A stretch of DNA of 31,174 nucleotides, taken from IMG/VR virus record IMGVR_UViG_3300009079_000075, positions 1-31,174 of that record; one strand, 5' to 3'. Position 1 is the first letter of the stretch; each line of letters opens with the position of its first letter. Below are positions 25,801 through 31,174 of the stretch, piece after piece. The notes under the pieces were generated by a model. That model had not been told where the DNA came from. It saw only the letters and a list, made by a program, of their open reading frames with translations, and did not search any database. Source of the DNA: a virus. The position numbers and the translations under genes are program-made.

Positions 25801-26551
25801 GACACAAACAGTTGCAAGTGAATTAGATAGCTGGGAAATGAAAACTGAGGAAAGAACAATACTTTTAGGTCCAGATGTAACATCACCAACTACACATGAT
25901 AAAACACATACACTATCAATGTCTGCTATTGATAGTACAGCATATAGAGGGTTCGGGTTGAGCTTAAATATAGACACCAGAACGATACCGATCTCTAGCG
26001 ATGGTGATAATAAAATAAATCGAATTATGTTTGATCCAGGAGATGGCAGCCCAATTAAACACATACATAGGCGTATCATGACTGGTGGCGAGCCAATTAC
26101 ATTCAATATAGTCGATATTCCAGATCAAAGTGATTTTGGAGATCCTAGAATAGAGCAAATAGAACATAGATATACATTTGAGGATGGTACATCAACACTA
26201 ACAACTGCTACACTCACAGCTGTATACACTAACACACGTAAACTTATTGTCGATATAAATATTGAACGCGAACCATATACACTGACAACTGCATTTGATG
26301 CTATAAAATTGATCGACACCAGGACATATTCAGATGAGCTGGGCTCCAGTAGACAGATGTTAGTTTTAGAAACACAAAATCCGAGACACATATCCTTTAT
26401 AAAGATATCAAAATCTAAATACACCAACAGCTCAATTGTAGGTTATGTTGATAATAGCTTGTACTCTGGTCCATATCATCAAATGTTGGATGGTACATTG
26501 ATGACTGATACAAATCACAACCCTGGGTCAGTCAACATAACACCTATTTAA
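22823..26551 (+). CDS. Giant baseplate/tail structural protein (wedge operon)
   Basis: A 1242-residue protein, 4 bases downstream of the gp7-position gene. The first ~190 residues are helical and charged (NPRHLEPALAFFARKLNDIT, then YYANQRESIKYTADRL), a wedge-anchoring type of domain. The rest is beta rich. A propeller-like part covers about 800-1000. A PKD-like segment lies near 1066-1145 (MFDPGDGSPI starting about 1069, then HRYTFEDGT), echoing the PKD at the start of the preceding protein. Order after gp25-gp6-gp7 suggests a wedge or peripheral baseplate component (T4 has gp8 here, 334 residues), but no sequence motif proves that. A gp7 equivalent with the preceding protein as an added appendage is an alternative. 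It is the last gene before the portal promoter. Confidence 0.5.
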   Translation: MSIGVETRIYKPYNSIVGSETRSGDDNVKPFIFTEWLTRIGETSDNQSEFIQDYNRYIRQWNSKVEERSSTEGTKDTYKQFLRNIVLNFTTSEEKRFLTTIDYNNPRHLEPALAFFARKLNDITQYYANQRESIKYTADRLVSSGSKRSIEKYIQTAINDIIERRRAFETYVDVDKSEKIQSRVTISELYESQPENIIGEYVLTDEIFSDFSQAVVELLRECTPTLELGEGLSLNVSGDVEPTEENINLLDYSNFINYEKSFANLKLVSEVDYIKKITGAAQYTIQDNELVKLFEPTQPWRDIYSRHIPDIRSSSKQTKLLSKYQIGTLYIPQNLGTLTYYSYDPKVNVIGELDDTITTDITKYGDDNLTSVVSYIEDVTWLKADTSNEGLFGKVVGASHMPKFYSYRSANENTKYANAGISRSYDALSFFTGEENKDWANEDIFTLKNKNIYPLENRQETLLVNKGTVVSWSTDMFGNEYALIKDIKQQKNYNELPATEFYEFVASDTCQIIDGGSDLIEVPPLWSEGVEYNFYEGGRVGGYDPKIEQSLTPRAFSDLRRTVMIQKQVVVNGSVVTILEPELEEHNTHLFGAVSGTSVTRINETTFHGFEYNGSEPVYDDQVYCGLFTDTVCDEQVTFYNNCEIKDNYAFAMYSDILSGEDQLYISTPTAQENDGFEVYYNSDYQSAIGFTNEPTLSSTTVYSTADVDGSNFAAVLCTPGEAEYEYQVNDTDLFEDISSVSRTKFSSDSTDNPYRTTYDKNTNLGGEMIFRSGDGANIANIADVLGDILRVENDSNYILYDRETIREQILSKSIIDMDIINDVVYIQTETYIFAEKISYDYETRALEKSNYPSLILKTTNTDPDRERGFKHMYNPTSNTLITGQTSIFTHEEKVYVEPILHVLDVKTMETYTSKSLPSDELILTGELSACQISYVDRPITTYNKITDVYTVTFTAGLSSDNEYSSAGICVYDYMYDDTGLTMISAEIHHTDLTQTVASELDSWEMKTEERTILLGPDVTSPTTHDKTHTLSMSAIDSTAYRGFGLSLNIDTRTIPISSDGDNKINRIMFDPGDGSPIKHIHRRIMTGGEPITFNIVDIPDQSDFGDPRIEQIEHRYTFEDGTSTLTTATLTAVYTNTRKLIVDINIEREPYTLTTAFDAIKLIDTRTYSDELGSSRQMLVLETQNPRHISFIKISKSKYTNSSIVGYVDNSLYSGPYHQMLDGTLMTDTNHNPGSVNITPI

Positions 26552-26573
26552 CATTGAATTGTGCATCCGTTGT

Positions 26574-26581
26574 CATAAATA
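26574..26581 (+). promoter_or_regulatory. Late promoter (CATAAATA) for portal gene
   Basis: CATAAATA, identical to the octamer before the tape measure gene, lies 8 nt upstream of the ATG at 26590. The predicted RNA start is 26587, a leader of about 3 nt. No ribosome binding site is seen. Confidence 0.6.
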
Positions 26582-26589
26582 TATAATAT

Positions 26590-28344
26590 ATGGCTAATCA
26601 TCAACAAAGCACCGGGAAATCCTCAACATTTGGAAGGAATTTTATGCAATATATTGCATCTAAACTACCATACAGTCAGAGCTATGTGATGGATAACGTA
26701 ACAGACTTAAATCCTAAATTCAAACACTTTTACAACACCGGTACGAAGCGTGATGTTACGCTAGCAAAGCATAGTATTTCACAACAGGTAGTGAGTTGGG
26801 ATCAAGGTGTTGGAGCTATTGCAATAGATAAGAATTATCATCAGTTCATGTATGCAAATGTGGATGAGGATAAGGAGAAGAGATTGGCCGATTATAGAAT
26901 CATGGCAGCCTATTCAGAGGTTGGTGATGCTCTGGATGAGATATGTGATGATATAATAACAGTTGACGAACAATCCAGTCGAGTTGTTAGTGTGTCTTTA
27001 GAAAGTTGTGACCTAACAGAAGCGGCTAAGAATGAATTGACTAAAGAGTTTGACAAAATAATCAAATACTTCGATTTTGAGAACCAAGGTTGGGAGTATT
27101 TTAGAAGTTTGTTAATTGATTCAGAAGTGTATTTTGAGCATATAATTCATGAAGAGCATCCTGATAAAGGTATATTGGGTATACTGACAGTACCTACTGA
27201 GCTGATTGACCCTATATATGACAACGTACAAAATACATTGATTAAAGGATTTCTATTCAGACAACCAATACTGAACGCAAAAACACAGCAGGTTGAAAAA
27301 TATGAATATATTCCGTTTGAGAAAAATCAAATAACGTACGTACATAGTGGTATTTGGAACGAAGATAAATCAATGAGACTACCGTTCATTGAGCGCGCTA
27401 GGAGAGCTTACCGGCAATTGACTATGATTGAGGACAGTATAGTTGTGTATAGGTTAGTACGTGCACCAGAGAAACTGATATTTAATGTAGATGTTGGTAA
27501 TATGCCTCCACCTAAAGCTGAAGCGTATTTAAAAAAATTGATGCATAATTACTGGAACCGCAAAACATTTGATAACAATCAAGGAGGTCAGGTGAACGCT
27601 TTCAATCCACAAAGCATGTTGGATAGCTTCTGGTTCGCTAAGCGTGCTGGAAATAATGGAACCGAAGTGACGCAATTGCAAGGAGGTCAAAATTTAGGTG
27701 AACTGACAGATTTGATGTATTTCGTTAAAAAATTATATAAAGCGCTCAAAGTACCAAGCAATCGCTTAGAAGCAGAAGCAAGTTATAGTGATGGTACTGA
27801 AATTCTGAGAGAGGAATTAAAGTTTGCAAAATTCATAATAAGACAACATCAAAGATTTGCTGAGTCACTAAAAAATACATATATAACACACTTGAAGATG
27901 AGAGAGCTGTGGGAAGAATATGGTTTAAAGGAAGACAATATACAAGTAAGATTCAATCCCCCTAGTAGCTTTCATGCATTGAGAGAGCAACAGATATTTG
28001 AAGTTAAGAGTGGTAATTTCAGTAATATGAGCTCTAATGATATGATTTCAAATACATACTGCCAGAAAAAGTATCTAGGATGGACGGATACGGATGTAAT
28101 AAAGAATCGAGCAATGTTGAAGAAGGATAAAGAGTTATTATGGGAATTGACACAGATTGAAGGTCAAGGTCCTAATTGGAGAGAAGGAGCCCAACCCGCT
28201 GGAGAAGAGGGAATGGGTGGTGGATTGGGTGGTACTGACCCCGGACTACCTGCAGGAGATGTAGGAGCTCCACCAGATTTCGGAGCACCACCGGATGTTG
28301 CACCTGAACCACCAACGGAAGAACCTCCACCTCCTCCCGCTTAA
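26590..28344 (+). CDS. 20: Portal vertex protein (gp20-type)
   Basis: A 584-residue protein (T4 gp20 is 524). It has the gp20 landmarks: RLADYRIMAAYSEVGDALDE then ICDDII near the N-terminus; YFRSLLIDSEVYFEHIIHEE, given as YFRSLLIDSEVYFEHII, in the wing; PFIERARRAYRQLTMIEDSI then VVYRLVRAPEKL; and a stem/crown region with KKLYKALKVPSNRLEAEASY followed by REELKFAKFI. Twelve copies form the DNA channel at one head vertex; the portal starts head assembly, docks the terminase and later the neck. The C-terminal 47 residues (538-584) are a Gly/Pro/Glu-rich disordered tail (GGGLGG, PPPPPA). It is unusual in being flanked by baseplate and fibre genes rather than gp21-gp23 head genes. Confidence 0.94.
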   Translation: MANHQQSTGKSSTFGRNFMQYIASKLPYSQSYVMDNVTDLNPKFKHFYNTGTKRDVTLAKHSISQQVVSWDQGVGAIAIDKNYHQFMYANVDEDKEKRLADYRIMAAYSEVGDALDEICDDIITVDEQSSRVVSVSLESCDLTEAAKNELTKEFDKIIKYFDFENQGWEYFRSLLIDSEVYFEHIIHEEHPDKGILGILTVPTELIDPIYDNVQNTLIKGFLFRQPILNAKTQQVEKYEYIPFEKNQITYVHSGIWNEDKSMRLPFIERARRAYRQLTMIEDSIVVYRLVRAPEKLIFNVDVGNMPPPKAEAYLKKLMHNYWNRKTFDNNQGGQVNAFNPQSMLDSFWFAKRAGNNGTEVTQLQGGQNLGELTDLMYFVKKLYKALKVPSNRLEAEASYSDGTEILREELKFAKFIIRQHQRFAESLKNTYITHLKMRELWEEYGLKEDNIQVRFNPPSSFHALREQQIFEVKSGNFSNMSSNDMISNTYCQKKYLGWTDTDVIKNRAMLKKDKELLWELTQIEGQGPNWREGAQPAGEEGMGGGLGGTDPGLPAGDVGAPPDFGAPPDVAPEPPTEEPPPPPA

Positions 28345-28367
28345 CTCTATATTTATGGTGGTTGTTG

Positions 28368-28375
28368 AATAAATA
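28368..28375 (+). promoter_or_regulatory. Late promoter (AATAAATA) for tail fibre gene
   Basis: AATAAATA, identical to the octamer before gp25, lies 8 nt before the ATG at 28384. The predicted RNA start is 28381, a leader of about 3 nt. A mirrored CATAAATA (28350-28357, minus strand) lies just upstream but has no gene to serve. Confidence 0.6.
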
Positions 28376-28383
28376 ATTAAGAT

Positions 28384-31174
28384 ATGTCAACACCAACAAG
28401 CTATTATGATTGGAATGCCCGTGAACATGGAGCATTCTTAAATTCAGGTGTATATGAACCCGTTTCATATGATTATTACGGGGGTGATGAGTTACATCTT
28501 GCCAACGTAGTTTTAAAGGACTCAGCATATGTAACATACGACAATACACATGTTAGATTATTAAACAGATCGGATATCAACATGTTCGATACCACTAGTT
28601 TAAGGATTTATGATAGTGGTATATTAACTGTTAGTACCAGCGCTGCTCCACAAAGTCGTGCATTTATTGTGGATCACCTAGGCAGGGTTGGTGTGGGTAT
28701 GTCACAATCTACTCCAGTGTCATCACAAGTGGAGACACCGATGTATGATTTACAGGTACGTGGTAGTGTTGGTGTGGAGGATTACATATATCATAGTGAT
28801 GATAACGACACATACATGTTGTTTGGATCTGATAGTATCACACATTTCGAAAACACTGATGGTACACCAGATTCAAACAAAACAACAGACTATGATGAGA
28901 TTAACTTCCGGGTAGGTGGTATCGATACGATTCAACTAATAACATCTCCTGTCAGTGGTAGTGTTGTGTTCAATAAAACGCAAAAAATTGTTGACACCAC
29001 AATCAAAACATCAACTAACACACAAGCAATAGTTGTTAGTGGTGATGGTAGTGAGATTATATTCAATGGTGATAATAACAGTGACACAGATTTAAGAGTC
29101 AAGAGTCTACGTAGCGACCGGCTCTTGTATGTGGATAGCTCTAATGACGTTGTAGAGATACACGGACCGTCTGGTGATGATACTACAATTTTTGAGGTAA
29201 AGGGTAATGATAATGAGTCTAATGCATCCGCGAGTATACTCAAAGTAAGTCCGACCGAAGTAACAATAAACGAAACATCAGATAATGTAAATTTCCGGGT
29301 TGTAGCTGATAATTTTGACACAACTCAATCGACTACAGATCAAGGCATGCCTTCACATGAATTACATGACCCAGAATATTCATTTTATGTCGATACAAAC
29401 AACGGACGTGTAGGTTTGGGAACCAGCACTCCAGACACAACGTTACATGTTGCTGGGAGCGCGCATATCGAAGGTGATTTGTGGGTGAAGGGACAGATGA
29501 ATCGCTTGGATACATTTGTACATGTAACAAGTGCTGTCGAGATTGTGAACAATGGAACTGGACCTGCATTGCATGTGACACAGACTGGTACCAATCCTGT
29601 ATTGACTGTGTTGGATGACGATGTTACAGCATTTCATATTGAAGATGGAGGTAACGTTGGTATCAACACAGCCAACCCGGATAGGTTGCTCGACATAAGT
29701 TTCAGTGAGAATAACTCAACTGCTACTGATTATAGAGATATTGAAGGTATCAGGGTTATCAATTTAGACACAAACGTTGGTGCTAAAACTGGTGTTAATT
29801 TATCCACACTTGGTAGTAGTGTAGCCATGATTGGTGAGCGTATCACCACTGACAGCATGCGATTGTTATTCGTTGGTGAAATTAATGACGGTAACCCACA
29901 ACCAATCATGAGCATGCATAACCTTACCGGTGACGTGGCGATTGGTAAGACAGATGCAACCGAGTTCTCGGGTCTCACATTCACAGGACACATGCTGGAT
30001 GTGTTGGGTGTGATACAGACACGCAACGGTACTATCAACATGGGTGGTGCAACGTACAGAAAAGCATCCATCTCCACACCTGTTGGAGACGCAGACACAC
30101 CATATCTACAATTTGGAGTGACTGACGTAGCAAACTCGAGCAGCATCGGAACAACTGGCGGGTGGAGAATGACCAATTCTGGATTGCATAGTAGTAACCG
30201 TGATAATTACATAACATTTTACGCTGATGAGCATGCGAACCACAGTATAGGTAGTCGCAACATTGATGGTGACGAGAGTGATGATATCAGAATAAACACA
30301 TACGGTTCACTTTTAATCAATCTGGACAGCAACGACAACAACAGCGATGGTGGTGATTTTGTGGTTGGTAGACATGGCAGGAATAGCACGATAACTACCA
30401 ACAACACCATGTTCAACATCAATGGTGAATCCGGACAAGTCACAATCAGAGGCATGGCCACAAATGATTTCACAGCCATACGAACCACATTGGGTGGTAG
30501 CAACTCCGGTTTGTATTACACAGACTGGCAAGCCGCCGGTGGATTCACGGTGAAACGTGTGAAAAGCTCCGGTGGTGATTTGAGCATCGGTATCGATTCA
30601 ACAGATGGTGCAGCTTGGACCAGTACAGGTGGTGACATACATTTCAAAACAAGTAAAAATGGTACATATGGGGAGCGGGTCACGATCAAGAGTGATGGTC
30701 GCGTAGGTATTGGTACAACTAGTCCTGACGATGAGTTGCACATCGAAGGTGTTAATGCCCCTTATATTAAAGTAGAGGCTAGCGATGATTCAGACTCAGG
30801 AATAACTTTAGCAAAACAAAACACTAACAAATGGTTTGTACTGAATGACGCAGATCAATCTGATAATTTTGCAATTAGAGGGGATGGAGGATTTGCGGAC
30901 GAGTTTTTAACGATAAAGCAAGACGGTAATGTAGGTATTGGTACTACGAATCCTGGCCACAAACTTGAAGTGAAGACTCCGGGGGGTGTATATGGTTGTC
31001 ATATACTTGACGATCAAGGCGGTTCTCTAGGAGGTCTGTTCGCTTCAGAACAAGGTGCCGCTGCAGATGGTCTGGAGCTTTATCTCAAGAAACCAGCAGG
31101 CACTACAAAGGTCAGGATTAGTGCTGTTGATGATAATCCTACATATTTTAATGCAGGCAATGTGGGTATTGGTA
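28384..31174 (+). CDS. Tail fibre / receptor-binding protein, 3' end missing
   Basis: An open reading frame of 930 codons without a stop runs off the window. It starts MSTPTSYYDWNAREHGAFLN. It contains recurring 'G(N/R)VGIGTTxP..xLxV' units near residues 100, 340, 423, 516, 772, 848 and 925, the last three 76-77 residues apart. This motif is characteristic of trimeric beta-structured phage tail fibres and spike shafts, many of which end in a self-cleaving S74-type chaperone; that end, if present, lies outside. The segment between is beta rich with Asn/Asp/Gly/Ser/Thr bias. Bases about 29880-30700 are visibly richer in G and C than the flanks, suggesting a mosaic origin. It follows the portal gene from its own late promoter. 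The protein probably recognises the host surface. Confidence 0.85.
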   Translation, partial: MSTPTSYYDWNAREHGAFLNSGVYEPVSYDYYGGDELHLANVVLKDSAYVTYDNTHVRLLNRSDINMFDTTSLRIYDSGILTVSTSAAPQSRAFIVDHLGRVGVGMSQSTPVSSQVETPMYDLQVRGSVGVEDYIYHSDDNDTYMLFGSDSITHFENTDGTPDSNKTTDYDEINFRVGGIDTIQLITSPVSGSVVFNKTQKIVDTTIKTSTNTQAIVVSGDGSEIIFNGDNNSDTDLRVKSLRSDRLLYVDSSNDVVEIHGPSGDDTTIFEVKGNDNESNASASILKVSPTEVTINETSDNVNFRVVADNFDTTQSTTDQGMPSHELHDPEYSFYVDTNNGRVGLGTSTPDTTLHVAGSAHIEGDLWVKGQMNRLDTFVHVTSAVEIVNNGTGPALHVTQTGTNPVLTVLDDDVTAFHIEDGGNVGINTANPDRLLDISFSENNSTATDYRDIEGIRVINLDTNVGAKTGVNLSTLGSSVAMIGERITTDSMRLLFVGEINDGNPQPIMSMHNLTGDVAIGKTDATEFSGLTFTGHMLDVLGVIQTRNGTINMGGATYRKASISTPVGDADTPYLQFGVTDVANSSSIGTTGGWRMTNSGLHSSNRDNYITFYADEHANHSIGSRNIDGDESDDIRINTYGSLLINLDSNDNNSDGGDFVVGRHGRNSTITTNNTMFNINGESGQVTIRGMATNDFTAIRTTLGGSNSGLYYTDWQAAGGFTVKRVKSSGGDLSIGIDSTDGAAWTSTGGDIHFKTSKNGTYGERVTIKSDGRVGIGTTSPDDELHIEGVNAPYIKVEASDDSDSGITLAKQNTNKWFVLNDADQSDNFAIRGDGGFADEFLTIKQDGNVGIGTTNPGHKLEVKTPGGVYGCHILDDQGGSLGGLFASEQGAAADGLELYLKKPAGTTKVRISAVDDNPTYFNAGNVGIG

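Noticed and set aside
3724-28344. Archaeal virus origin, considered because of RFC-like gp44 and predicted leaderless starts
   Set aside because: The AT-rich octamers sit about 6-13 nt before predicted starts, not near -26 where an archaeal TATA box would be. A bacterial TTGAAA-17-TATAAT promoter is present and the virion genes are T4-type.
28172-28549. Minus-strand frame near the mirrored octamer CATAAATA (28350-28357)
   Set aside because: It covers the ends of the portal and fibre genes. The octamer lies in its middle rather than before its start, and its His/Leu-rich content comes from the Pro-rich portal tail read backwards.
29443-30743. Several minus-strand frames opposite the tail fibre gene
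   Set aside because: All are antisense to a single continuous fibre frame with clear protein motifs; no promoters or ribosome sites were seen.
1-31174. CRISPR arrays, tRNA genes, insertion sequences, integrase or attachment sites
   Set aside because: None were seen. The only tandem repeat is coding, coding density leaves no room for RNA genes, and no transposase or recombinase signature appears in the genes examined.

Overview
This window is part of the virion-structure region of an AT-rich, T4-like contractile-tailed phage (myovirus). The case rests on a run of recognisable T4-type proteins: the C-terminus of a tail sheath protein, a gp19-type tail tube, gp54- and gp48-type tube-initiation proteins, gp25- and gp6-type baseplate wedge proteins, a gp20-type portal, a gp44-type clamp loader and a gp16-type small terminase. 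T4-type late-promoter octamers (NATAAATA and close variants) sit in front of most transcription units. Dense packing, AT-rich coding (many ATA and AGA codons) and very large modular baseplate proteins fit the marine T4-like phages, such as cyanophage or pelagiphage relatives. The host cannot be named from this window.

Layout. 1-716: end of the sheath gene and the tube gene, closed by an intrinsic terminator at 743-767. 794-12335: a rightward tail/baseplate block holding a tube initiator, two gp26/gp51-type assembly proteins, a 1323-residue tape-measure protein with seven Trp-rich 40-residue repeats, a tube cap, a gp53-like protein, a hub-like protein and an unknown protein. 12337-12798 (minus): gp16-like small terminase. 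12857-14395: a short rightward replication operon (49-residue unknown, dUTPase, gp44 clamp loader) behind a sigma70-type promoter. 14381-15099 (minus): a conserved-looking unknown protein coupled to a 50-residue AT-hook/Cys protein. 15168-26551: gp25, gp6 and two giant wedge/appendage-type proteins with PKD, propeller-like, cupredoxin-like and carbohydrate-binding-like modules. 26590-28344: portal. 28384 to the end: a tail-fibre gene that runs off the window.

How it works together. Nearly everything on the plus strand builds one machine. The wedges (gp25, gp6 and the two giant proteins) and the hub form the baseplate, the gp54/gp48-like proteins start the tube, the tape measure sets its length, tube and sheath polymerise on it, and the fibre binds the host. 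The portal and small terminase belong to head filling. The dUTPase/gp44 operon is an early-type replication island set inside this late region.

The most unusual feature is how transcripts should begin. If the late octamers position RNA polymerase as in T4, eight of ten listed late starts fall 0-3 nt upstream of the start codon. The single sigma70-type promoter also predicts a start exactly on an ATG. Shine-Dalgarno motifs are nearly absent except in front of the tail tube gene, so these mRNAs look leaderless or almost so. No gene-free stretch exceeds 300 bases.
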